Below, one piece after another: positions 1 through 8,100 of a DNA stretch of 10,209 bases. The number at the start of each line of letters is the position of its first letter. Position 1 is the stretch's first letter. The translations under genes were made by a program, and so were the position numbers. The DNA comes from Chryseobacterium gleum (GTDB lineage: Bacteria > Bacteroidota > Bacteroidia > Flavobacteriales_D > Crocinitomicaceae), in contig CALPUT020000060.1 of the NCBI GenBank assembly GCA_943326825.2, positions 1 through 10,209 of the forward strand, read 5' to 3'. The notes beneath the pieces were generated by a model. The model saw only the letters and a program-made list of their open reading frames with translations, searched no databases and was not told the DNA's origin.

Positions 1-1850
1 TAATCGTAAACGGCTTTCGCACGATTACTTGAAAGTGTCATGTTTTCTGCTGCATCTCCTCTCGTATCGGTATGTCCACCTAATTCAATTTTCAACGTTG
101 GATTTAAGACCAAATAATCTTTCAATTTATTCAATTCAACTGATGACTCAGGACGTAAAGTTGCTTTTCCTAAATCAAAAAAAACATTATCTAAAACAGT
201 TGGAAGTTCACTAGAAATTGGCACCATTGGAACATCCATGTGTATTGCTTCTAATCCTTCTGGATTTGTCATGTTGAAGTTTTGAGAAAAGAAATTATAA
301 CCAGGATAATTCACATTTAACGCATAATCATTATTCACAGGAAGTGAAACTATAAATTCTCCAGTTACTTTATCAGCTTCCGAAATGATTACCTCTTTCC
401 CTGTTTTTAAATCAATTAATTGGAATTTACCTGGGATTGGTTTACGAGTAAGTGCATCATATACCAAACCTTCAAAATATAATGTTTTTGTAGGTCTTAA
501 ATTTTCAGGCATTTCGAAATAGTATAAATCTAAGTTTCCAAATCCTCCCTCTCTATTTGATGCAAAAAAAGCAATTTCTCCATCTGGACCAACAAGAAGT
601 GAATTTTCATCACCATTAGTGTTTATTGGATAACCTAAATTTATTGGATTACCCCATGTGCCATCAGGTTTTAATTTTGACATAAAAAGATCAGATCCAC
701 CAAGTCCAATTAACCCACGAGAAGCAAAATATAATGTTTTTCCATCTGGATGAATAAAAACTGATTCTTCTTCAAAAGGTGTATTAATATTATTTGGTAA
801 TCTTTCAGGCTGTCCCCATGTTGTTCCATCTGGTAATAAGCGTGCTGAAAAAATATCTGAGTTTGTAGGTTCTCCTTTTTTATTAACTCTTCTAATGAAA
901 TATATTGTTTTACCATCTGAAGAAAGAGAGGGTTGAGATTCCCATAGAAATGAATTTAAGCCACCTTTAGCATTATAAGGATCCATCCAGTTTTTCCCTA
1001 TTTTTTTTGTGTAAAATAAATCACAACTCCCTTTGCCTGTTTTTCCAGCACCATAGTCAACAGGATTAAAGGGGTCTGCACAAACAACAAATATTAATGA
1101 ACGACCATCTGGAGCTAAAGTTGGGGCACCTTCATTAAGCACAGTATTTACATTACTAGGCATTGAAAAAGCTGAAGACCATCTATTGTTTATCAGTTGT
1201 GACACGAAAAAATCTTCTTGCATTTTATCAATTGTTCTATCATCTTTGATTCTCCTTGTGAATAGTAAGGTTTTACCATCAACAGTTATTGTAGGGAAAT
1301 ATTCAGGATCAGCTGTGTTAATAGCAGGTCCCATATTTATTGGTTCAAATTTAGATGGATGTTTTATTGATTCTGAAGCAAATGCACTTTGTTGTCTTAA
1401 TTTTGAAGCAGTTTGTAGCATTTTTTCATCTGCATTTCTGTTGTTTAGGAATATGTCGAAATTTTTAACACTTTCTTCATAATCTCCAACTACTTGTTGA
1501 CATGCTGCAAGAAAATAATAAGTTGATCCAGAACTTGGGAAATTAGGGTTGAGTTGAATCGCTTTTTTGTAATGCTTAACAGCTAAATCATTTTTATTCG
1601 AATATTCATACAAACTAGCAATAAACAGATGTGCTTCCAAAAAGTTTGAATCTTTATCTAGTGCTTTATTTAAACTTTCTATTCCAGGAGTGTATTCCGT
1701 AACCATTGTCTTAGGATTGATTGTGGTTGGATTTTTTTCCGCTTCTTCGAAATAACTAACCGCTTTTTTATTCGTTGTAGAATATGGTTTTTGAGCAACT
1801 CCGCAAGCTACGAAAATAAATGTCAATAGTGTTAAAAATAGATACTTCAT
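1..1850 (-). CDS. PorE-like envelope protein: TPR + PD40 propeller + CRD + OmpA_C domain (3' end outside window)
   Basis: Reading leftward from ATG at 1850 the frame is open for 616 codons and leaves the window before its stop. Residues 1-20 are a signal sequence. Cys16, in the context FVAC-G, could be a lipidation site, though Phe at -3 is a poor lipobox, so cleavage after VAQ is also possible. TPR-like helices span about 50-140 (e.g. AVKHYKKAIQLNPNF). Residues 165-450 carry five PD40 blades with signatures VDGKTLLF, PDGRSLIF, SDGKTIYF, PDGKTLYF and PDGEIAFF. A carboxypeptidase-regulatory-like domain follows at about 457-530 (GLVYDALTRKPIPG). The OmpA_C domain starts near 553 with VFFDLGKATLRPES and the peptidoglycan-binding signature GGHTDTRGD. 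This domain order is that of PorE, a periplasmic peptidoglycan-linked type IX secretion component. Many paralogues share the order, so the exact role is uncertain. It follows queE by 10 bases, so they are probably co-transcribed. Confidence 0.9.
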   Translation of the reverse strand, partial: MKYLFLTLLTFIFVACGVAQKPYSTTNKKAVSYFEEAEKNPTTINPKTMVTEYTPGIESLNKALDKDSNFLEAHLFIASLYEYSNKNDLAVKHYKKAIQLNPNFPSSGSTYYFLAACQQVVGDYEESVKNFDIFLNNRNADEKMLQTASKLRQQSAFASESIKHPSKFEPINMGPAINTADPEYFPTITVDGKTLLFTRRIKDDRTIDKMQEDFFVSQLINNRWSSAFSMPSNVNTVLNEGAPTLAPDGRSLIFVVCADPFNPVDYGAGKTGKGSCDLFYTKKIGKNWMDPYNAKGGLNSFLWESQPSLSSDGKTIYFIRRVNKKGEPTNSDIFSARLLPDGTTWGQPERLPNNINTPFEEESVFIHPDGKTLYFASRGLIGLGGSDLFMSKLKPDGTWGNPINLGYPINTNGDENSLLVGPDGEIAFFASNREGGFGNLDLYYFEMPENLRPTKTLYFEGLVYDALTRKPIPGKFQLIDLKTGKEVIISEADKVTGEFIVSLPVNNDYALNVNYPGYNFFSQNFNMTNPEGLEAIHMDVPMVPISSELPTVLDNVFFDLGKATLRPESSVELNKLKDYLVLNPTLKIELGGHTDTRGDAAENMTLSSNRAKAVYD

Positions 1851-1860
1851 AATCTAATCG

Positions 1861-2484
1861 TTAAGGTATGTTCATGAATTTGTGTGTCTGTAAAGAAATT
1901 CTCCATCTTGGATTCAACTTTACATATTCTATTATTTCAGGTAAAAAACGTTCCTGTTTTGACCATTCTGGTTGTAAGTACAATTTGCATTCCAAATTTA
2001 CTTTTGTTGCATGTTCTTCTGCCCATTCAAAATCAGAAGGGTGACTTATCACAACTTTCAATTCGTTTGCTTTTGTATAGGCTTCCTCAGTTGGTTCTTT
2101 AAATTTCTTAGGTGAAAAGCAATACCAATCAATGTTTCCGATTAATTCGTAACAACCAGAAGTTTCAATAGCTGTTTCAATATTTTGTTCTTTCAGTCTA
2201 TTTATTAATGTTGTAAGATTATACATTGCTGGTTCACCGCCAGTAATAACAACGAAATCCGTTTTAGATTTTAATACTTCTTCAAGAATAAAATCAATCG
2301 TTAAGTTTGGATGTGCTTCATGGTTCCAACTTTCTTTCACATCGCACCAAACACAACCTACATCACAACCAGCTAATCGAATAAAAAACGCAGCACGACC
2401 GGAATAAAAACCTTCACCTTGAATCGTGTAAAAGTGTTCCATTACAGGAAGTTCTATTGATGTATTTATATCTTTAATTGTCAT
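1861..2484 (-). CDS. queE: 7-carboxy-7-deazaguanine synthase (radical SAM)
   Basis: QueE converts 6-carboxy-5,6,7,8-tetrahydropterin to 7-carboxy-7-deazaguanine, the ring-contraction step of queuosine (7-deazaguanine) biosynthesis, in the cytoplasm. The 207-residue protein is complete. It starts with the substrate-pocket motif FYTIQGEGFYSGR (18-30). The radical-SAM cysteines lie at 40, 44 and 47 in the normal CX3CX2C spacing (GCDVGCVWC). The SAM-binding TGGEP is at 81-85, ETSG at 107-110 and CFSPKK at 122-127. It ends SLQTHKFMNIP, which I recognise as the usual QueE C-terminus. The size fits the short QueE class. The start codon lies one base after the stop of the potassium-channel gene, suggesting translational coupling. 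No other queuosine gene (queC, queD, queF, folE) is in the window. Confidence 0.95.
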   Translation of the reverse strand: MTIKDINTSIELPVMEHFYTIQGEGFYSGRAAFFIRLAGCDVGCVWCDVKESWNHEAHPNLTIDFILEEVLKSKTDFVVITGGEPAMYNLTTLINRLKEQNIETAIETSGCYELIGNIDWYCFSPKKFKEPTEEAYTKANELKVVISHPSDFEWAEEHATKVNLECKLYLQPEWSKQERFLPEIIEYVKLNPRWRISLQTHKFMNIP

Positions 2485-2485
2485 T

Positions 2486-3397
2486 TTATATTGCTGTTAC
2501 TTTGTCGATTTCGTCAACAAATAATTCTAATTTACCGTCATCATTTGGTCTGAAATTGCCTTCAAATTTTACATTTTCTAACCAATCTCCTTGACCGTAT
2601 GAATGTTTTTGTACGATTTCCTGCGAAAATGTTTCATCAAAAGTTTCTATTAATACAAAAAGTTCGGCTCGTTTATTTATTATTTCATCTAAAGTTAATT
2701 CAAATAAAGGAGAATCCTCATTTATTTTATGAACTAAAGTCCAAGTTAACGGGAAAAAAGTAATCGAATCGGTTTCAAGATTAATTTGAAAATAATCTTT
2801 ATTAAAATGATCTTCACCTTCTGTTTTATCTAAAGAAAGAAATAGTTTAACCTTTGTATTCAATAAGATATTGTTTCTTCGATTTACCATTTTAAACATC
2901 AATGCTTTTCCTTCTTCGAACGGCGTGATGATAACATTTTTTGAAAAGGCTAATCGGGCATTTGGTCGGGAAAAACGACCGTATAATTGACCTGTAACTA
3001 AAGCAAAAGCTAATAATCCAACCAAAGCTTCTACCATTGCAATTATTTCAGCTCCTATTTTTCCTGGTGAAACAGATCCGTAACCTACTGTTGTGAAAGT
3101 TTGAGTTGAGAAAAAGAATGCGCTAAAAAATGAGTTTTGATGATCTGAAATACCATTTAATTGATCAATCCCAACCATTAAGTATAAGCAAGTGAAAAAT
3201 ATATTTATTGCTATGTAAAACAATAATGTGAAAATTAAAAACTTATATGTTTTAAGTTCCATTAAATATTTATAAAAATCTTTAATTGGTGTCAATCCAC
3301 CTCGGCGAATAATATTGTAGGAACCATCACGGTTCATCAAACGTTTTAAAGGTTTCTGAAATTTTGAGCCCAAGCCAGGATCTTTCACTGTTTTCAT
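2486..3397 (-). CDS. Inward-rectifier potassium channel, KirBac type
   Basis: This is a 303-residue inner-membrane K+ channel with two transmembrane helices per subunit, expected to act as a tetramer. The N-terminal slide-helix region has LMNRDGSYNIIRRGG (20-34). Transmembrane helix 1 is at about 52-75, and the pore helix at 89-101 (SFFSAFFFSTQTF). The selectivity filter TVGYG is at 103-107, encoded at 3091-3077. Transmembrane helix 2 is at 115-140 and runs into YGRFSRPNARLAFS, the conserved junction with the cytoplasmic immunoglobulin-like IRK domain (about 145-295; e.g. MFKMVNRRNN). Length and domain order are normal for bacterial Kir channels. The Kir assignment rests on the N-terminal motif and the IRK domain, not just the filter, which other K+ channels share. 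It is the first gene of a tight cluster with queE and the PorE-like gene. Gating ligand and physiological role cannot be read from the sequence. Confidence 0.93.
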   Translation of the reverse strand: MKTVKDPGLGSKFQKPLKRLMNRDGSYNIIRRGGLTPIKDFYKYLMELKTYKFLIFTLLFYIAINIFFTCLYLMVGIDQLNGISDHQNSFFSAFFFSTQTFTTVGYGSVSPGKIGAEIIAMVEALVGLLAFALVTGQLYGRFSRPNARLAFSKNVIITPFEEGKALMFKMVNRRNNILLNTKVKLFLSLDKTEGEDHFNKDYFQINLETDSITFFPLTWTLVHKINEDSPLFELTLDEIINKRAELFVLIETFDETFSQEIVQKHSYGQGDWLENVKFEGNFRPNDDGKLELFVDEIDKVTAI

Positions 3398-3436
3398 GTC
3401 TACGAAAATAGTGAATTATTTGATTTGAAGATTTTT

Positions 3437-3470
3437 AAAGTAGAATCAATTTTAATATTAATTCTACTTT
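3437..3470. terminator. Stem-loop between the small gene and the channel cluster, possible terminator
   Basis: The arms AAAGTAGAAT (3437-3446) and ATTCTACTTT (3461-3470) are perfectly complementary over 10 bp. After one mismatch, 3 more inner pairs can form, leaving a loop of about 6. On the plus strand the stem is followed by TATTTTAG. On the minus strand, the direction of the flanking genes, the U-tract is only the TTT of the stem. As a minus-strand terminator it is therefore weak. It sits 12 bases past the stop of the upstream small gene and about 40 bases ahead of the channel start, so it may end, pause or process that transcript. Confidence 0.45.
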
Positions 3471-3481
3471 TATTTTAGAAC

Positions 3482-3835
3482 TTAATTTGCATCAATTACC
3501 GCCCAATTGTCCTGTAGACGATCGTGTTCTCTCATGAACTTTTTCACTTTTGAAAGCGAAATTCTTTTTTTTGAATCTTCTTTAATAATTGTTTCGAATG
3601 ATTCATGAATCAATGAAAGAATCGGGGAGTCCATTAATTGAATAGATGTTTCATGCTCAAATGCATAATTTTTATACAAATCAATTATGTTTTCCTTGTC
3701 AACTTGATCTTCTTCAGTCAACGTTTTAGAATACTTTAATTCTACCAAAAAAGGCAATAATTGTGCGCTTAATTCAATGAAGTTGCGTAAAATATAAACA
3801 GCTTCATTTAGCTTTTGAATGTGTTTAGTAGTCAT
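3482..3835 (-). CDS. Small helical protein of unknown function (117 aa)
   Basis: I do not recognise this protein. It is 117 residues, soluble and probably cytoplasmic: there is no signal peptide or membrane segment. Predicted character is mostly alpha-helical with alternating hydrophobic and charged residues, e.g. LNEAVYILRNFIELSAQLLP near the N-terminus and SKKRISLSKVKKFMREHD near the C-terminus. It has no cysteine. It is flanked by non-coding gaps on both sides (about 100 bases upstream, 84 downstream) and lies on the same strand as its neighbours, so it may be its own transcription unit. A real gene is supported by the clean open frame filling the space between two well-identified genes, and by a codon choice like its neighbours. 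No function is proposed. Confidence 0.7.
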   Translation of the reverse strand: MTTKHIQKLNEAVYILRNFIELSAQLLPFLVELKYSKTLTEEDQVDKENIIDLYKNYAFEHETSIQLMDSPILSLIHESFETIIKEDSKKRISLSKVKKFMREHDRLQDNWAVIDAN

Positions 3836-3939
3836 AACGCAGAAATTTACAGATTCTACTTATATAACGTAAATAATATCTAATAAGTTGTTTAAATTCT
3901 ACTTTTTTTTCTGTTTTAACGAATGTTTAACATTTTTTA
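3836..3939. other. Intergenic spacer with repeated ATTCTACTT words
   Basis: This 104-base gap lies between the FAD oxidoreductase stop and the small gene start. It contains ATTCTACTT at 3853-3861 and 3897-3905, the second running into an eight-T tract (3903-3910). The same word forms the right arm of the hairpin at 3461-3469. A short palindrome, AATGTTTAACATT, lies at 3922-3934. I see no clear terminator for the oxidoreductase gene and no convincing Bacteroidota promoter (TTTG ... TAnnTTTG) for the small gene. Confidence 0.4.
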
Positions 3940-5079
3940 TTAATTGATGATTTCTGAAATTTCTTTACCAACTAATGATCCAATTGCAACTCCCATTCCA
4001 CCAAGGCGAACACCCACAGCAATATTTGGATGGATTAGTTTAATGATTGGTTTTTTTGTTTTTCCAACCCCCATGATTCCAGACCAGAAATGTTCGATTT
4101 CTACTGGTTGATTTGGTGTGATAACGTTATTAAGTAGATCAATTAATGCATTTTTAATTTGATCTGTTTGCTCAAAAACGGTTGTTGTTTCCCCTTCAAA
4201 ATTTAAGTTTCTTCCACCTCCTAATAATATTCTGTTGTCAATATTTCTAAAGTAGTAATATCCTTTTTGGTAATGAAATGTACCTTTAAGTTGTAAATTT
4301 TGGATTGGTTTTGTGATTAATACTTGAGCTCTTGCTGGGTTAACATCTTCATTTGGTAAAAATTGTTTGGCAAATCCATTGGTGCAAATGCAAATTTTAG
4401 ATGTTTTAATTTCGCCAATAGAAGTATGTATAATAGAAGATATATCAGAAGAATTGATAGAAAGAGCTTCAATTCCAAATAAACAATGAATTCCATTTTC
4501 AAGAACTAATTGGTGGAATTTATGAATCATTCGACCACTATTAATTTGACCTTCTAATCGATTGTAAAAACTCTTTTCGACTTTATTAAACCCAAATTTT
4601 TCTTGAATATTTTTATCGATAGAATAAACATTTTTCTCTTTAGTAATTCCCTCAATTTTCTCGTTTAAATAAGTAAGTTTTTCAACCGTTTCTTGATTGA
4701 TTATTCTTTCATTTTCAGTAATTAAATCCCAAGAACCATTGATTTGTAAATCTAGATTTTCTCTTCCGATAATTGATTGTAAATTTTGTAAACCTTGCCA
4801 ACGCATTTCAACGGTTTTCCAAACTTCATCTTCAGAAATATGCGATAAATCATCAACTAATTCAGTAGCACTTCCAAAACATGAAAAACCTGCATTTTTA
4901 GAACTTGCACCCGTAGGTAAGAAACCTCTTTCAATTATTAGAATTTTGGCTTTTGGATGCTTTTTTTTGATTTCTAAACTTGTACTAAATCCAACAATTC
5001 CAGCTCCTATGATTAAGTAATCAACATTGTTGAAGTAAGTATCTTTTTCCCAGTAACTTAAATCGTTAATTTTTAGCAT
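3940..5079 (-). CDS. FAD-dependent oxidoreductase, DAO (D-amino acid/glycine oxidase-like) family
   Basis: This 379-residue flavoprotein has the glutathione-reductase/DAO fold. The dinucleotide-binding beta-alpha-beta unit is at 20-50 (YLIIGAGIVGFSTS, with the acidic end of the motif at Glu50 in LIIERG). It is followed by the FAD-contact segment GASSKNAGF (58-66), typical of DAO enzymes. Later landmarks are ICTNGFA (231-237), ARAQVL (249-254), YYYFR (274-278), LLGGGRN (285-291) and the C-terminal FAD-closing glycine-rich segment RLGGMGVAIG (358-367). No signal peptide or membrane helix is present, so it should be cytoplasmic. The family oxidises C-N bonds of amino acids or related amines. Nothing here identifies the substrate, and the neighbours give no pathway clue. 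The start at 5079 leaves 19 residues before the FAD-binding strand, which is plausible. It is transcribed divergently from the giant repeat gene. Confidence 0.9.
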   Translation of the reverse strand: MLKINDLSYWEKDTYFNNVDYLIIGAGIVGFSTSLEIKKKHPKAKILIIERGFLPTGASSKNAGFSCFGSATELVDDLSHISEDEVWKTVEMRWQGLQNLQSIIGRENLDLQINGSWDLITENERIINQETVEKLTYLNEKIEGITKEKNVYSIDKNIQEKFGFNKVEKSFYNRLEGQINSGRMIHKFHQLVLENGIHCLFGIEALSINSSDISSIIHTSIGEIKTSKICICTNGFAKQFLPNEDVNPARAQVLITKPIQNLQLKGTFHYQKGYYYFRNIDNRILLGGGRNLNFEGETTTVFEQTDQIKNALIDLLNNVITPNQPVEIEHFWSGIMGVGKTKKPIIKLIHPNIAVGVRLGGMGVAIGSLVGKEISEIIN

Positions 5080-5098
5080 AGTTCTTGCGTGTTATAAA

Positions 5099-5121
5099 TA
5101 AAAAACTTTAGAAGTTTTTTA
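5099..5121. promoter_or_regulatory. Perfect 10-bp inverted repeat in the divergent intergenic region
   Basis: TAAAAAACTT (5099-5108), a 3-base loop TAG, and AAGTTTTTTA (5112-5121) form a perfect inverted repeat. On the minus strand it lies about 20 bases ahead of the FAD oxidoreductase start codon. It reads as a short stem ending in six U followed by AUUU, the shape of an intrinsic terminator or attenuator. Each arm has only one G:C pair, so the RNA stem would be weak. A regulator-binding palindrome between the two divergent genes is the alternative. Sequence alone cannot decide. Confidence 0.4.
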
Positions 5122-5197
5122 CGATATTTGTTTTTTATTAAAAATAATTAAACCAAAACTGTATCTAGTTGTACAGAATTACGTTTATACCAAAGAT

Positions 5198-8100
5198 ATG
5201 AAATTATTTATACTAATAGTGAGTTTGTTTGTTAGTGTTCTGAGTTTTGCTCAGGATAACATTATTTACAAATTTTCAGGAATAATCACAAATACAGACT
5301 TAGGTAAAAAAGAAGCGGGAGTTACTGTTTCACTTATGAAAGATGGAAAGCAATTAGCTTCTGGTATATCTGGTTCAAATGGTAAATATGGATTTAATTA
5401 TACTGGACCAATTGGACTAAAATTTGTAATAGTATACTCAAAAGTTGGTTTAGTTAATAAACGTTTGAGTTTTGATGGTTCAAAAATGAATATTGAAGAT
5501 GTCTTAGCAGGAAGTGAGGTTCAGTTTCCTGGAGATGTGAGTATGTTTGCTGAACGTCAAGGGGTCGATTTTTCTTTCCTAAATTCAGAACCATATGTTG
5601 TTCTTTCATGGGATCCAAATCAAATGGGGGTTGTTCCGGATATGGCTGCTTTGAATAAAATGAAAAAGAAGGTGGATGATCTTTTAGCTAAAGCACCCGC
5701 AGCACCTAATGAAGATGATGCAAAATTTACTGAAGCAGTGAAGGCCGGAGATGCCTTGTTTGGTCAAAAAAAATACCAAGAAGCGATTGTGAAGTTTGAG
5801 TTAGCGAATGGTATTAAGCCTAAAGAAAAATATCCAACAGATAAAATTTTGGAATGTGAGAAATTGTTGGCTACAGAGAAGAAGGAACAAATGGCTGCTC
5901 AACAAGCAGATCAAGAATATACGAATTTAATAAAAGCAGCGGATAACTTAAGGGATCAAAAAAAATACGATGATGCGATAGCAAAATACAACGAAGCTAT
6001 TAAAAAGAAAAGCTCTGACCCTTATCCAAGTCAACAAATTACAGCAGTTAATAAACTAAAAGAAGAAGAAAAAAATAAAGCAGCTCAAGATACTAAAATT
6101 AAAGAATTAATTGCAGCAGGTGATAAAGCTGCTGCATCTTCTAAATTAGATGAAGCTAAAACGAAATATGAAGAGGCTTTAACATTAAAACAAGATCCTT
6201 TAGTTAAGATCAAATTAGATGGTATAAATGCTAAATTAGCTGAAACGAAATCAAAAGAGCAAGCAAAAGCTAAATATGATGCGTTGATATCAGAAGCTAG
6301 TAGCCTTCAAGCGAGTAATAAATTACCCGAAGCTAAAGCAAAATATCAAGAAGCAGGAAAATTAGATCCAACTCAAACGGTTCCTCCAACTAAAATTAAA
6401 GAGATCGACGATTTAATTGCAAAAGGTGCCGCGGATAAGCAAAAAACAGAAAAGTACAATGCTCTAATAACTGCTGCTGAGCAATTACAAACTTTAGGAA
6501 AATTAAAAGAAGCAAAGGCGAAATATCAAGAAGCAGGAACAATTGATCCAACTCAAACTGTTCCAAAGCAAAAGATTACGGAAATCGATAATTTAATTGC
6601 TGGAGAAACTGCTGCTGCGGATAAAAAATTAAAAGTAGACAAGTTAATTGCTGATGGGACAGCTTTATTGACTAAGAATGATCTAGACAATTCAAAGTTA
6701 AAGTTTGAAGAAGTTTTAAAATTAGACGCTTCAAATTCAGTTGCTCAGGCTAAAATTAATGAAATCAATACTAAACAAAATGCATTAAAAGGTCAAGCTG
6801 AAAAAGACAAGCAATTTGAATTGTTGAAAACGGAAGGCTTTAAATTAGCGACGGATAAAAAATGGGGAGAAGCTAAGACTAAATTAAATGAGGCAAATAC
6901 GATTAAAGTTGATCCTACAGTAACTGCTAAATTGAAAGAAATTGATGCTGCTTTAATGGCGGATAAACAAAAAATAGATAAGTATAATACTGCAATTACA
7001 TCAGCTGAGCAATTACAAACTTCAGGAAAATTAAAAGAAGCAAAGGCGAAATATCAAGAGGCAGGAACAATTGATCCTACTCAAAACATTCCAAAACAAA
7101 AGATATCAGAAATAGATAATTTATTGGCAGGCGATGCCGCCACTGCAGAAAAAAAGGCAAAAGTTGATAAGTTGATTACTGAAGGCACGGCTCTGTTAAC
7201 AAAAAATGATTTAGTTAATTCTAAATTAAAATTTGATGAAGCACTGAAATTGGACGCATCTAATGTATTAGCTCAAGCGAAAATCAACGAAATAAATACC
7301 AAACAAAATGCTTTAAAAGGTCAAGCTGAAAAAGATAAGCAATTTGATTTATTGAAAACCGAAGGTTTTAAATTGGCGACTGAGAAAAAATGGTCAGAAG
7401 CCAAAACTAAATTAGAAGAGGCAAATACTATAAAGGCTGATCCAACAGTTTCTGCTAAAATAAAAGAAATAGATGCTGCAATCAAAGCGAATGATTCACA
7501 AGCACAGTTAGAAAAGGATTATACTAAATTAATTTCTGATGGCGATGCTTTAGTAAATTCTAAAAATTATGATGGTGCAATTGTAAAATATAAAGAAGCT
7601 CAAACGAAAAAACCGACAGAAAATTTACCAAAAACAAAAATTGCAGAAATTGAAGAGTTGAAGAAAAACTCATCGAATCAAGCACAGACTGATTCCAAGT
7701 TCAAAGCTTTGATGGCTGAAGGGGATAAATTTGTTGTAGCTAAAAATTATGTTGACGCGATTAAGAAATTTAATGAAGCTCTTGTTTTAAAACCATCAGA
7801 AAAAGATCCCGTTGATAAAGCGAAAGCAGCAGAAGAATTAGCTAAAAATCAAGGTTCTGAAGAAAAGAAAAATTACGAAAAAATTTTTGTTGTAGCTGAA
7901 AAAGCAATTTTAGATAAAGATTATCAAAAGGCAAAAGATTTAATTGAGCGTGCTAAAAGTTTTAACAAACAATTAAATATCGTTCCAAATGATAAACGAC
8001 CTGATGACTTGCTTGCAAAAATAAATAGTTTAGAATTAGCTGATAAACAATATAAAGAAAAAATAGTCATAGCTGAAACAGCAGAAAAGGCAAAAGATTA

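Noticed and set aside
29..214. Plus-strand open frame of 61 codons
   Set aside because: It lies inside the OmpA_C end of the PorE-like gene on the other strand, whose reading is strongly supported by GGHTDTRGD and related motifs. It is an antisense shadow.
1186..1482. Plus-strand open frame of 98 codons with hydrophobic stretches
   Set aside because: It is antisense to the PD40/TPR part of the PorE-like gene. The hydrophobic look comes from complementing Lys/Asn/Glu codons.
3922..3934. AATGTTTAACATT as a terminator of the oxidoreductase gene
   Set aside because: It is palindromic but has almost no loop and no U-tract in the minus direction.
4697..5020. Plus-strand open frame of 107 codons
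   Set aside because: It is antisense to the FAD-binding N-terminal part of the oxidoreductase, which has clear GAGIVG and GASSKNAGF motifs.
5180..5187. TACGTTTA as a -7 element for the giant gene
   Set aside because: It matches seven of eight positions of TAnnTTTG, but no TTG-type -33 element lies 17-23 bases upstream and the start codon would be almost at the transcription start.
5191..5198. Minus-strand TATCTTTG as a -7 element for the oxidoreductase gene
   Set aside because: It is a perfect TAnnTTTG match, but no TTTG lies at the expected -33 distance. A single 8-base match in AT-rich DNA is weak, so I do not annotate it.
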